NCBI GenBank assembly: GCA_910585285.1
Contig: CAJUDL010000001.1
Coordinates: forward strand, 80,972-144,971
DNA from: an uncultured Muribaculaceae bacterium
GTDB taxonomy: Bacteria; Bacteroidota; Bacteroidia; Bacteroidales; Muribaculaceae
Direction: 5' to 3'
DNA: 64,000 nt
Each line of letters begins with the position of its first letter. Position 1 is the first letter of the stretch. A program made the position numbers and the translations under genes. This document shows, one piece after another, positions 45,101 through 55,202 of the stretch. Under the pieces are notes generated by a model. That model searched no databases and had not been told where the DNA came from. It saw nothing but the letters and a program-made list of their open reading frames with translations.

Positions 45101-47892
45101 ATGCAGAAACATAATCGAGCAATAATAAAGATTTTATGTGTGATTATCGCAGCCTTTATGTATCCGGGGTTGATTGCCTCCGGGGCTTTAGGTCGTGGCG
45201 AATTGCGCTCTCTTACTGCAAAAGATGGATTGAGTGATCTTTTAGTTAATGTCATTTACAAGGATTCAACCGGCTATGTGTGGTTTGGGACAGAATCCGG
45301 TCTTGACCGTTTTGACGGCAACCGGATTAAATCTTTCAAACTTGATTCCGACTCGCGAAATGTATCGCGCCGTATTAATGCAATAACTTCCGGAAGTAAT
45401 GGAAGCATATTTGTCGGATCAAATATCGGTCTTTTCGAACTTTTATCCGGGAGTTCCTCGTTGGTGCGTATTCATAAGGATAAGCTTAATGGAGCTGTAA
45501 GCAGTCTTGTGGATGATGGTAAAGGGAAACTATATATAGGAACAAACACTGGGCTCTATATATATATAATGAGAGAAAGAAAGAGTTGGCGCAGCAGTTG
45601 ATTGTGCCGGATATTATGTCGCCGTCAAACAAGATCAAAGCCTTGAGTCTTGAGCTGGGCAAAGGATTATGGATATTGACACAGCGTGGGCTACACCATT
45701 TTCTGTTTGATAATGAATCGATCACTACATATCCGATAGAAGTCCAGTCTGAGGGGGCGCATCTGAGCAGAATCGGCAATACACTCTATGTCGGAACTTC
45801 AGGTACGGGACTTCTCCCTTTCGATACCGAGGCGTTGCGTTTTCTCCCAGCCATAGAGGTCGGCAACAATGTTGTGACCTCCATCTGTGCCACTGATGAA
45901 AACGATATTCTTGTCAGCACAGATGGAGAAGGCATATTCCTTTATTGTCCACCCGAGGGAAGAATCAAGTCTCATATCTCCACCTCCCGGACTTCGGGGG
46001 ACGCGGCTACGCTTCGGTCTAATTCCATATATTCCACTCTTGTTGATGACAGGGGGCGGTTGTGGGTTGGTTATTATCAGAGCGGTGTCGATTACACACC
46101 CAGTAACAATGCTTCCTTTACACTATATAGCTTTCCGGGATTGCCCGATCTCTCCCGATCTGCTGTCAGGTCTCTGTCTATTACCGGAGAGCAGCGTCTG
46201 ATCGGCACGCATGATGGATTCTTCTTTGTTGATGAAAGGTTAGGTTTGGTGCGTCATATCCATAAACCTGAAATCAAGTCTAATCTGATCTTTTGTGTAA
46301 CTGCCTGGGGGGGGTACTTTTACGTTGGAACATACCATGGAGGTATGTATGTGTTCGATCCGAAGACATATGCGCTTCGCGCGTTCGGACCCTCTGAGAT
46401 GGCAGTGGAGAGCGTATTTGATGCAGAAATAGATTCACAAAATCGCCTATGGGTTGCCACATCTTCCGGTGTATACCGGTTCGACAGCTATTCCGACAAA
46501 CCTGCTGCCAAATATACTTCCGGAAATTCACATCTTCCTTCCGGAAATGTGTATGAGATCTTTTTTGATTCAATGGGGAGGGGTTGGTTATGCACAGAAT
46601 CAGGCATGGCTATGTGGAATGGCAGCACTGTGAGTGCTTCCGGATTCCCTAAAGGGTTTCCCGCCGGCGCCAAGATAAGGGCTGTGTATGAGGATTCAAA
46701 AAATCGGTTGTATTTCGTGCCGGATAGAGGATCCATATATAGGTCTAATATCGAGCTGTCGAAAATATCAGTGCTCGGAGATGAATCGGATAACCATTTC
46801 AAGATGCGCACATTCGTCACAGAAGATCTCGATGGCGGTTTATGGGTAGGCACAGATAAGGGTCTTTGGCGTTATCGCGACGGCATGCAACCCACAGTAA
46901 TTAATAATCTTAATGGCACCCCGGCTCCGGTTTTCACACTCTGTCCTCCATATCGAGAAAAGAATGGTGATATATGGTTTGGCACAGTCAATGGCCTTTA
47001 TAAGGTCAATTACGGAGATTTCAAGAAGTCGGGAAGGAGTCTTATTTCGGAGGTAAGTATAGCGGATGTGAAGAGTAATGGAGAAAGTGTTTCTTCCAAG
47101 ATGAAAACAGACCGTTATAAGGTAGAATTGTCTCTGAATAGCGATGAGTCTGATATCGAGATCGATGTAGCGAATTTCAATTTCAGTAATCCTGAGTTTT
47201 TTGAAATCGAATATTATTTAGAGGGAGTTGACAGTGGTTGGCGGATCACAAACGGAGCCATTCCTATTCACTATTTCAATCTCCCCTCCGGCACAAGTAA
47301 ACTGCATTTCCGTCTACCCGGTGAGCCCGGAAGCGAGAAAATAATGACAATCAGGCGAGCATCCGGTGTAGGGATATGGGTATGGTTGCTTTTTTTGATA
47401 CTTGTCGGTGTGGTGGTATGGCTGGTTATTGTGTATCGTCACCGCTTACGTCTTCAAGCCATTGTTGACTCCGAAGATCAGGCTGATAGAGAGGTAGAGA
47501 CAGAAACGGAACCACGTCGTGCAAGCTATAAGACCACGCGCCTTTCAGATGAGGAATGTATCAGGTTAAACAAGAAGCTTGATCATCTTATGAAAAATGA
47601 ACGTCCGTACACTAATCCGGATCTTAAGATCTCAGATCTTGCCAAGATGATAGACTCAACAGCTCATGCTCTCTCTTTCCTCTTCAACCAATATCTGAAA
47701 ACCAGTTATTATGATTATATAAATGGTTATCGCGTGGCTGAATTCAAACGCATGGTAAAGGAACTCGACACATCGAAATATACATTGACTGCCTTATCTC
47801 AGAAATGCGGTTTTTCATCGCGTGCAAGCTTCTTCCGTCATTTCAAGAACATCACCGGTATCACTCCCGCAGAATTCCTTAAGAAGAGTTAG
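45101..47892 (+). pseudogene. Membrane sensor / AraC-type regulator, frameshifted at a (TA)6 tract
   Basis: Two overlapping frames (45101-45601 and the phase covering 45586-47892) together form a complete regulator of about 929 residues. The N-terminus has a signal peptide. A propeller of Reg_prop repeats follows (YVWFGTESGLDRFDGN, GSIFVGSNIGLFEL, KLYIGTNTGLYIY, GLWILTQRGLHHF), then a Y_Y_Y domain (EIEYYLEGVDSGWRI), one membrane helix (IWVWLLFLILVGVVVWLVIV), and a C-terminal AraC HTH domain (YTLTALSQKCGFSSRASFFR). Histidine kinase and receiver domains of classical hybrid sensors are absent, so it would act as a one-component membrane regulator. The shift occurs near residue 153: removing one TA from the tract gives GLYIYNERKKELAQQ and restores the frame. 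It is divergent from kduD and upstream of the SusCD operon, so it is the likely regulator. It may be a phase-variable gene, a mutation or a base-calling error. Confidence 0.85.
45557..45568 (+). repeat. (TA)6 dinucleotide tract at the regulator frameshift
   Basis: Six TA units follow the ctc codon. With six units the frame ends at TGA 45599-45601. Five or eight units would join it to the downstream frame. Confidence 0.9.
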
Positions 47893-47997
47893 GAATTAGG
47901 AATTAGGAGTTAGGAATTAGAAATTAGGAATTGCCACATGATTAGATATAGTTGTTGAGAAGAAATTAATTCCTAACTCCTAATTTCTAATTCCTAA
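47889..47997. repeat. TTAGGAATTAGG inverted repeat with 30-bp arms at the regulator 3' end
   Basis: The left arm (47889-47918, ttaggaattagg words) and the right arm (47968-47997) are reverse complements with one mismatch over 30 bases, spaced by 49 nt. The arm starts at the TAG stop of the regulator (47890-47892). It could fold as a transcript-end hairpin. The rest of the 331-bp gap holds the sigma-factor promoter. Confidence 0.85.
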
Positions 47998-48123
47998 TTA
48001 AGAAAAGTCAGTCTCAAATTATTGTGAAACTAAAAATCTCAATCTCTTAAACTTCTAATACTCAAAGCCTATGAAACAAATTCGTCTAAATAAATATTGC
48101 GAGATATAATCAACCTTAAATTA

Positions 48124-48155
48124 GTTGGGATCTCGATTTTTTGAGAATAATTTTG
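48124..48155 (+). promoter_or_regulatory. Promoter of the ECF sigma factor / SusCD operon
   Basis: GTTG at 48124-48127, 20 nt, then TAATTTTG at 48148-48155. The start codon lies 69 bp downstream. Confidence 0.68.
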
Positions 48156-48223
48156 CATCGTGACATTGTGAAAAACGATGTCTGGAAGTTAAAATCTAAA
48201 CTCGAACAAAACCGAATACCGAC

Positions 48224-48739
48224 ATGGAAAACTTAAACATTTCCAACCACACTCTCATCGATAGTCTTTATCGAAAACATTCTAAAAAGATACTTAATTA
48301 TATCGCCGTGCGCGTGAACGATCGCGCTATGGTTGAAAATCTGGCACAGGATGTATGGTTCAAGGCTCTTACATTTGGCAAGCCTATCAATGAAGAAACG
48401 GCACTTCCTTTTATATATAAAATAGCCGCCAATCAGGTGAAGGATTACCTGCGCAGTTTGTATGTGCGCCAGGGTCATGCCGATCTTAGCGATGTGGAGA
48501 ATAAAACAACAGATACTACTCCGGAAACGGATTTTTATGTGCGTCAGATCATGGAGCTCGAGCAGAGTCGTGTTGAGTGTCTTCCTCCTCAGCGACGTAT
48601 AATCTATATGAGAAGCCGCTTCGAAGACATGGAAGTTTCAGATATCTCCATAGAACTCAATCTGTCAACACGAACAGTGGAAAACCACTTGCGTCTCGGA
48701 CGTCGCGATATTCGTGAATATCTTCGGGCAGTGGGATAA
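48224..48739 (+). CDS. ECF RNA polymerase sigma-70 factor
   Basis: A 171-residue group IV sigma factor. Region 2 (about 10-85) has IDSLYRKHSKKILNYIAVR, NLAQDVWFKAL and PFIYKIAANQVKDYLRS. Region 4 (about 115-168) has LPPQRRIIYMRSRFEDMEVS, then DISIELNLSTRTVENHLRLG, a helix-turn-helix. There is no SnoaL or other C-terminal extension. Bacteroidetes ECF factors beside SusCD genes usually work with a FecR-type anti-sigma encoded in between; none is present here. The gene is 47 bp before susC and on the same strand, so it is likely co-transcribed and may direct or amplify expression of the locus. The target promoter cannot be told from the sequence. Confidence 0.9.
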   Translation: MENLNISNHTLIDSLYRKHSKKILNYIAVRVNDRAMVENLAQDVWFKALTFGKPINEETALPFIYKIAANQVKDYLRSLYVRQGHADLSDVENKTTDTTPETDFYVRQIMELEQSRVECLPPQRRIIYMRSRFEDMEVSDISIELNLSTRTVENHLRLGRRDIREYLRAVG

Positions 48740-48786
48740 TCAGATATAGCAATTAATTAACAATCAAAATAACTAACCTTAATTTC

Positions 48787-51700
48787 ATGCGAAAAAAAAG
48801 TAATAACTCGTTTGATCGGTATCATATCCTCCTTGGAGGGTTAATGATGGCGGCATCGGTTGTTGCCTTTCCGGTTCCCGCTTATTCGGCTCCTGCGGCG
48901 CAGAAGCAAGCTACAGCAGTGGTTACCGGCGAGATAATAGACAACACCGGAGAGCCTCTTATCGGTGCAACCGTAATGCTTAAAGCCGGGAGTGTAGGAG
49001 CATCAACCGATATTGATGGTAAATTCTCAATCAACGTGCCTGTTGGAAGCACGCTCGTGGTAAGCTATGTAGGTTACCGTTCAAAGGAGGTGAAGGCAAC
49101 TTCAAATCCAATGAAGATTATGCTCGAAGAAGACAGTGCGCTTCTCGACGAGGTGGTGGTAGTCGGTTATGGCACTCAGAAGAAAGCCACAATGACCGGT
49201 GCCGTGACAGCCGTGGGTAGTTCACAACTCGAAGACAAAGGTTCTCTTTCAAGTCCTGTGGAGGCTCTGCAGGGGCAGGTTCCTGGTGTTATTATCACGC
49301 GTGGAAGTGCAGCCCCAGGTGACGAAAGCTGGTCAATGTCACTTCGTGGAGCTGTGTCAAAAAACAGTGCTGAACCACTTGTAATTATAGATGGGATTGA
49401 ATATGAGAGCGTGAATGAACTAAGGCTCATCAATCCAGCCGATATTGAGTCGATGAACTTCCTCAAGGATGCCGCAGCCTCCATTTATGGTTCAAAAGCA
49501 GCAGGGGGTGTGGTTCTCGTTACGACTAAAAAGGCAAAAGACAATAAGTTGAAAGTAGACTATAATGGATCAGTGACTATCAAGCATCCGGGACTTAAGG
49601 CTAATCTGATGAGTCTTGACGAATGGTCGGATGCTGTTATACAGGCAAGAACCAATGATGGCTATGGTGATGATGACACGTGGATGCGCTATGCAAAACT
49701 TGCCCAGATATATAAGAACCAATATATAAATCTGGACAACAGTGCCAATCCATATGGTAACGCTGCTTTTACGGATGTGGCTGATTTTGTGTTCTTTGAT
49801 AATGATTGGAATAATATTATGTGGGGCGATGCCGCTTCCACAAGTCATGAATTGGCTATTTCCGGTGGTAAACAAGGTTCAACTTTTCGTCTGTCTGCAG
49901 GTTTCATGTATGATGGTTCCAATCTTCGTTGGGGACACAACAACAATAAACGTTATAACTTGCGCTTAAACAATAGTGTGGATCTAACCGACAAATTACA
50001 TTTGACATCGGTGATTGCATATAACCGGCAAGATCAAGTTGCACCCTCACAGATTGGCGCAGCTCTTAACTCATCGACATCACAACCAGGTTTGCCCGCT
50101 TCTACGGTTGATGGGAAACCCTATGGATGGGGAACATGGGCCACTCCTAATTGGGTATGTGAATTGGGTGGAGATAATAATCTCAAGGTGAATGCAATTA
50201 ATATTTCGGAGGCGTTTGTCTATAATATCCTTCCCAGTTTTAATGCAAATGTGACATTAGGTTATAATACCTCAAGTGCCAGCCGTGACACTAAGATAGA
50301 GCAGGTGGATTATTATAATTATGCAGGTGACAGAGTGGTGCTTTCATCTCCCGAGCAGTCTAAAACATCTTACAACAAGTCAAACTCCCGTACAAATTTC
50401 TATTCAGTGCAAGGTTTCCTTGATTGGAATCGTACATTCGCTTCGGTTCATGATGTAAAAGTAATGGGTGGTGTGCAGTATAACTTTAAAGATTACGAAT
50501 ACAACTCAACTGAGGCTCTTGACATACAACCGGAACTTGACGTTATTAATGGTTCGGGAACTATATCCATACCCAAAGCTGAAAAGTGGGAGGAGGCAAT
50601 ACTTTCCTATTTTGGACGTGCTAATTACAATTATGATAGCAGATATCTTGTCGAACTTCAGGCGCGATATGATGGCTCTTCTAAATTCCAGTCAAAAAAC
50701 CGCTGGGCATTCTTCTGGGGCGGATCTTTGGGCTGGCGCATCACAGAAGAGAAATTTATGGAAAATGTTCGAGGGTGGATGAACGAGCTTAAACTCCGTG
50801 CTTCATACGGAAACGTTGGTAACCAGAACGGTATAGATCGTTATTCCGGCACTCTATTATATAAATTCACTCAGGGTGCGGGAGCGATAGTAGGTGGAGA
50901 CAAACTATCTTACCTGAACACTATAGGAAAACTTGCCAGTACCGACCGCACATGGGAACGAGTGCATAATTACAACATCGGTCTTGACTTTGGCTTCTTC
51001 AACAATCGTCTTACAGGTACGTTCGAGGCATTCTGGAAGCGTACAAACAATATGCTTGTAGATGTATCATATCCAAGTGTACTTGGCGCAGACGCTCCTA
51101 CTGCGAATTATGGTAAGTTCAAAGCATGGGGTTACGAAGGTCAGCTTACATGGAATCATCAGGTAGGCAATGTTCAGTATCACATAGGGGGAACATTCAC
51201 TTATGCAGACAATCGTCTTGTTGACAATGGTGGTGATTCAGCTATCCAAGCCGGTGTTCATTCTGATCGCGAAGGGTATCCTCTTAATTCTGTGTTTGGT
51301 CTCCGTTATGCCGGCAAGATACAGGATGAGGAGCAGCTTAAGCTTTATAAAGAGCGTTATGCAGATAAATATTCAATGAACGGTTTGCTTCAGCTCGTGC
51401 GCCTCGGTGACAATATGTATGAGGATGTTAACGGTGATGGCAAGCTTGATGAAAAAGATCTTGTATATCTTGGCACTGATGATCCTAAAATCCAATTTTC
51501 GCTTAACGCGGGTGCTGAATGGAAAGGGTTTGATCTAAGTGTTACATTCCAGGGTGCAGCAAAGCGCACTGTATGGCGTTCGGAAAAAGATAATGGCTAT
51601 GATACATGGTCGTGTCCTATGCGTGCTGTATATATGAATTCGTCGAATCAATGGATTGGCAATGTGTGGTCGAAGGAAAATCCTGATGGGAGATATCCTA

Positions 51701-51993
51701 CACTTACTAACCAAAATAATATCAATTCATACAACTATCAATGTTCTTCCTGGTCGGTTAATGACGGCAGCTATATCCGCTTAAAGAACATCACTATTGG
51801 ATATTCTTTGCCGCAGTCTATTCTCAAGAAAACGATTCTATCAAATGTCCGTTTCTATTTCACCGGTACAGATTTGTGGGAATGGTGCAAGATCAATGAC
51901 GGATGGGATCCGGAGGCAAAACGAACCGTTACCGCAGCTTCCCGTTATCCTTTCTTGAGAAATTTCACGTTTGGTGCGAACATAACCTTCTAA
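48787..51993 (+). CDS. SusC/RagA-family TonB-linked outer membrane transporter
   Basis: A 1,068-residue TonB-dependent transporter. The signal peptide ends near YSAPAAQ. A carboxypeptidase-D regulatory-like domain covers about 42-115 (GEIIDNTGEPLIGATVMLKA, VGSTLVVSYVGYRSKE). The TonB-box-like and plug region begins LLDEVVVVGYGTQKKATMTG and contains VEALQGQVPGVIITRG, PLVIIDGIEYESVNELRLIN and FLKDAAASIYGSKAAGGVVL. The 22-stranded barrel follows, ending FTFGANITF. It should import oligosaccharides across the outer membrane together with the SusD lid encoded directly downstream (12 bp from stop to its start). The substrate is inferred from the neighbouring lyase and rhamnosidase-like genes to be an acidic, rhamnose-containing glycan. 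Confidence 0.95.
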   Translation: MRKKSNNSFDRYHILLGGLMMAASVVAFPVPAYSAPAAQKQATAVVTGEIIDNTGEPLIGATVMLKAGSVGASTDIDGKFSINVPVGSTLVVSYVGYRSKEVKATSNPMKIMLEEDSALLDEVVVVGYGTQKKATMTGAVTAVGSSQLEDKGSLSSPVEALQGQVPGVIITRGSAAPGDESWSMSLRGAVSKNSAEPLVIIDGIEYESVNELRLINPADIESMNFLKDAAASIYGSKAAGGVVLVTTKKAKDNKLKVDYNGSVTIKHPGLKANLMSLDEWSDAVIQARTNDGYGDDDTWMRYAKLAQIYKNQYINLDNSANPYGNAAFTDVADFVFFDNDWNNIMWGDAASTSHELAISGGKQGSTFRLSAGFMYDGSNLRWGHNNNKRYNLRLNNSVDLTDKLHLTSVIAYNRQDQVAPSQIGAALNSSTSQPGLPASTVDGKPYGWGTWATPNWVCELGGDNNLKVNAINISEAFVYNILPSFNANVTLGYNTSSASRDTKIEQVDYYNYAGDRVVLSSPEQSKTSYNKSNSRTNFYSVQGFLDWNRTFASVHDVKVMGGVQYNFKDYEYNSTEALDIQPELDVINGSGTISIPKAEKWEEAILSYFGRANYNYDSRYLVELQARYDGSSKFQSKNRWAFFWGGSLGWRITEEKFMENVRGWMNELKLRASYGNVGNQNGIDRYSGTLLYKFTQGAGAIVGGDKLSYLNTIGKLASTDRTWERVHNYNIGLDFGFFNNRLTGTFEAFWKRTNNMLVDVSYPSVLGADAPTANYGKFKAWGYEGQLTWNHQVGNVQYHIGGTFTYADNRLVDNGGDSAIQAGVHSDREGYPLNSVFGLRYAGKIQDEEQLKLYKERYADKYSMNGLLQLVRLGDNMYEDVNGDGKLDEKDLVYLGTDDPKIQFSLNAGAEWKGFDLSVTFQGAAKRTVWRSEKDNGYDTWSCPMRAVYMNSSNQWIGNVWSKENPDGRYPTLTNQNNINSYNYQCSSWSVNDGSYIRLKNITIGYSLPQSILKKTILSNVRFYFTGTDLWEWCKINDGWDPEAKRTVTAASRYPFLRNFTFGANITF

Positions 51994-52005
51994 TTGAAAA
52001 TACAG

Positions 52006-53727
52006 ATGAAAAAATATATTTATAGTGCGATGGTGGCAATGATGGCTCTGTTCACGACATCATGTCTTAATCTTGAGCCCAAAGACCAGCTCGCCGATAA
52101 CAGTCTATGGAACAAGCCCGGCGATTTCGAGAGCTTTGCCAACCAGATGTATGGCTGGACCAATTCTTTCCATGAGATTGTATATAGCAATGGCCCTCAT
52201 GGAGACAAGCGTTCGGATATATTGTGTGATAAAGGTGGTTTTAACATCTTTTCCAACGGACAGAATGGAATTCCAGCATCTTCCGATTTATCTACCGGAA
52301 ACTACAAATCTTTTTATTATCATATAAACAGCTGTAATATCCTGCTTTCCCGCAGTGCGGCATATGCCGGCAATGTCAATGATATACGTCAAGCAGTGGG
52401 TGAGGCGCACTTTTTCAGAGCCTATACGTATTATGAACTACTTACGATCTATGGCGATGTGATAATAGCTGATCATGTGCTTGACACAGATGATCCTTTA
52501 CTTAAAGCAAGTCGTAACAATCGTCTTGATGTAGCGAAATTCATTATCAAGGATCTCAGAGATGCAGCAGGATTGCTTAAAAATAAAAATGAGCTTGAGC
52601 AGGGAAGGGTGAGTAGTGAGGCAGCATTGGCATTCTTGAGCCGGGTGGCTCTTTATGAAGCGTCCTGGCAGAAATTCCATGTCAAAAATGAGAATGAAGC
52701 GAATGCTTTATATACAGACGCCATTAATGCATCCAAAGAGATTCTCGGCAAGTTTGAACTCTTCAAAAATGATCAGTTGGGAACCGAATCTTACCGCTAT
52801 CTTTTTATTCTTGAGGATGCGGCATGTAATCCTGCCGGTTTGACAAAGAGTGCTAATAAAGAATTTATTTTCTCCAGATGCTACACTGAGACAAATCCGA
52901 TTGGAAAAAACATTACGAAGGAAACATTTGGTAATGCACAGATGTCTACCAGAAAATTTGTTGATATGTTCTTATGTCAGGATGGTCTTCCTATAGATAA
53001 ATCCAGCCAGTACAATTCAACTAACGAGAAGATGGATTCAGAATGGGAAAACCGAGACAATCGTCTTTCCAATATTTTGATGCGCCCTCACGGCACGTTT
53101 TGGAATAATGAGCCTAATACAAGCCGTACGAGCTGGGACGATAATGATCGTACTCATGCCTCAACGACAAACTATAAGCCGTCAAGCGGTGGAACCGGTT
53201 ATTATACTCACAAATATTCAGCAGAGCGTAATGTAACATCAGAATATGAGAGCTACGACTATCCGATTATCCGCTACGCAGAGGTGCTGCTTAATCTTGC
53301 AGAGGCACTCTATGAGCGGGATGGGAAAATAAGTGATGGAGATCTAAATCAGACTGTGAATCAGACTCGTCGCCGTGTTAATCCCGAAATGCCGCTCCTT
53401 ACAAATGCATTCGTTTCTGCCAATGGTCTTGATATGCGTGAAGAGATTCGTCGTGAACGCACGATAGAGCTTTTTAACGAAGGGTTCCGTCTTGATGACC
53501 TCAAACGTTGGAAGACGGCTGAGACTGAAATGCCTATGGATCTTTGTGGAATCACTCTTACAGGAGAATTCGCAAGAGAATGGAATCTTAACACCCTGCC
53601 TCTGAATGATAAAGGACAGGTGGTTTTTGAATCGGGACGTAAGTTCACCACTAAAAACTATCTTTATCCTTTACCATCCGATGAGTTGCAACTCAATCCG
53701 AACTTAGGACAGAATCCGCAGTGGTAA
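52006..53727 (+). CDS. SusD/RagB-family glycan-binding lipoprotein
   Basis: A 573-residue outer-surface lipoprotein that forms the lid of the SusC transporter. I start it at ATG 52006 (MKKYIYSAMVAMMALFTTSC); the frame opens 12 bp earlier with a TTG. The lipobox Cys is about residue 20. SusD features include the N-terminal LEPKDQLADNSLWNKPGDFE, tetratricopeptide-like helices (VGEAHFFRAYTYYELLTIYG, the RAxxYYxLL signature), RVALYEASW, and the C-terminal SusD domain (YPIIRYAEVLLNLAEALYE; RRERTIELFNEGFRLDDLKR), ending LNPNLGQNPQW. Immediately follows susC. Binding specificity cannot be read from the sequence. Confidence 0.95.
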   Translation: MKKYIYSAMVAMMALFTTSCLNLEPKDQLADNSLWNKPGDFESFANQMYGWTNSFHEIVYSNGPHGDKRSDILCDKGGFNIFSNGQNGIPASSDLSTGNYKSFYYHINSCNILLSRSAAYAGNVNDIRQAVGEAHFFRAYTYYELLTIYGDVIIADHVLDTDDPLLKASRNNRLDVAKFIIKDLRDAAGLLKNKNELEQGRVSSEAALAFLSRVALYEASWQKFHVKNENEANALYTDAINASKEILGKFELFKNDQLGTESYRYLFILEDAACNPAGLTKSANKEFIFSRCYTETNPIGKNITKETFGNAQMSTRKFVDMFLCQDGLPIDKSSQYNSTNEKMDSEWENRDNRLSNILMRPHGTFWNNEPNTSRTSWDDNDRTHASTTNYKPSSGGTGYYTHKYSAERNVTSEYESYDYPIIRYAEVLLNLAEALYERDGKISDGDLNQTVNQTRRRVNPEMPLLTNAFVSANGLDMREEIRRERTIELFNEGFRLDDLKRWKTAETEMPMDLCGITLTGEFAREWNLNTLPLNDKGQVVFESGRKFTTKNYLYPLPSDELQLNPNLGQNPQW

Positions 53728-53745
53728 TTTTAAAACAAAAAAACA

Positions 53746-55179
53746 ATGAATTGTAAACATATATTATACATGGCTGCGATAGCAGCGGGTGCTATGACGC
53801 TTTCATCTTGCGACGACGACAAGATTTATGATCTTGGGCATTCAGAAGCACTTCTTATATCGGAAATCCATTTCGATTATGAGGGCGACATAACATTGCC
53901 GGTCGGACAGGAAGTGAGCTTGAACGCAAAGGCTATGCCAGAGGAGGCTGCAAAGGCGGGGATAGTTTATAAAACAACCGACAAAAATATAGCCTACATC
54001 GATGATAACGGCACACTTCATTGTGTTGGTGAAGGAATTGCAAACGTATCGGCTGTGCCAAGCATCGGCTTTGGTGCGACTGCCGCCCTTACGGTCAATG
54101 TCGTTGATCATGTGGTCTATACAGAAAGTCTTGAAGTCATGGGTGAGGCTGAGCTGCCGGAATATATTTATGAAGGAGACTCATTCAATCTAAAAGCAAT
54201 AGCCATGCCGGAGGATCATACTTATAATTTCTTGACTTGGCATACTTCCAATCCAGAAGTTGCCGAGGTGGATGAGAAAGGAGTTGTAACTTGTAGTAAG
54301 CCCGGTCAGGTTGTTATTACCGCCGAGACCCGTTTCCCCGATAAGGCGGGTATTAAAGGTTCTATAGAACTTGTTGTGTGTGAACCTGTGGATGTGGAAC
54401 GTGTAGAAATCGCTCCTCTTACAGAAGCAGTTTGCTTGACACGACCATTCGATCTTGAAGTGACTTACTATCCTTCTCATGGCACGAAGGGTAGTGTGGA
54501 ATGGTCATCAAGTGATGAGAGCGTCGCATTTGTTAATCGTGGACATGTGGTTCCTTCTGGATTCGGAACATGTACTCTTACTGCAAAATGCACAAATGGC
54601 GAGACAACAAGTGTTAATGTGACCGTTACTACTGGATGGTATATTTGGGATCCAGTTAACAAATATAATCCCTGGAGTGCAGGGTCTAATGCAAAGTTCA
54701 GTTTTGACAATGGAAATGTACTGAAGGTGACGATGAGTGAGATGAAGCCTGGCGGTGATTGGCGTGGAGACATTATGCTGGTGAATGATGAAAACCATCC
54801 AGTGGCATTCCATTTCGGGGAATATCCGGTGATAGCACTGAGGGCAACTATCCCTCCAAATGGACGTAATACATTTGATGGTGTAAGCATTGATAATGTA
54901 AATGCTGGAAACCCACAATGTAACGAAGGTAGGTTTGCATCTGGCAACCCTATTGAACTTGCTGATGGATCCAAATTGATTTATGTTGATTTTAAGGCAA
55001 GAGGTATATATTCAACAACTCGTATAACCGAAATGAAGCTATTGCAACTCAAAGTTGCTGATATTCCCGCAGCCGATATTCCGGCTGATAAGAGTTATAC
55101 AGTGTACTGGATTCGTACTTTCAGGAGTGTGGAAGAAATGAAATCCTTTGCAGAGGCTGAAGTTGCCGGAGGCAAATAA
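53746..55179 (+). CDS. Surface glycan-binding lipoprotein with Ig-like (BIG2) repeats and DUF4979-like domain
   Basis: A 477-residue protein in the SusE position. The signal peptide has the lipobox TLSSC followed by DDDK, an acidic lipoprotein export signal for surface display. Three BIG2-type Ig domains follow (LPVGQEVSLNAKAMPEEA; VYTESLEVMG with ITAETRFPD; VDVERVEIAPLTEAV with VEWSSSDESVAF). The C-terminal domain (about 300-470) has WDPVNKYNPWSAGSN, GGDWRGDIMLVNDEN and DKSYTVYWIRTFRSVEEMKS. That last domain is recognisably repeated in the N-terminal half of the protein at 59788-61245 (RGDL, DKSYTVAWMNWFTSADDL), matching DUF4979. It probably binds the target polysaccharide at the surface. 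It follows susD by 18 bp. Confidence 0.85.
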   Translation: MNCKHILYMAAIAAGAMTLSSCDDDKIYDLGHSEALLISEIHFDYEGDITLPVGQEVSLNAKAMPEEAAKAGIVYKTTDKNIAYIDDNGTLHCVGEGIANVSAVPSIGFGATAALTVNVVDHVVYTESLEVMGEAELPEYIYEGDSFNLKAIAMPEDHTYNFLTWHTSNPEVAEVDEKGVVTCSKPGQVVITAETRFPDKAGIKGSIELVVCEPVDVERVEIAPLTEAVCLTRPFDLEVTYYPSHGTKGSVEWSSSDESVAFVNRGHVVPSGFGTCTLTAKCTNGETTSVNVTVTTGWYIWDPVNKYNPWSAGSNAKFSFDNGNVLKVTMSEMKPGGDWRGDIMLVNDENHPVAFHFGEYPVIALRATIPPNGRNTFDGVSIDNVNAGNPQCNEGRFASGNPIELADGSKLIYVDFKARGIYSTTRITEMKLLQLKVADIPAADIPADKSYTVYWIRTFRSVEEMKSFAEAEVAGGK

Positions 55180-55202
55180 TAAATATCAAAATTGAAATCA
55201 AA

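Noticed and set aside
45586..45601. Regulator treated as two independent genes
   Set aside because: The second frame has no proper start region and continues the propeller repeats of the first; a single two-base change joins them.
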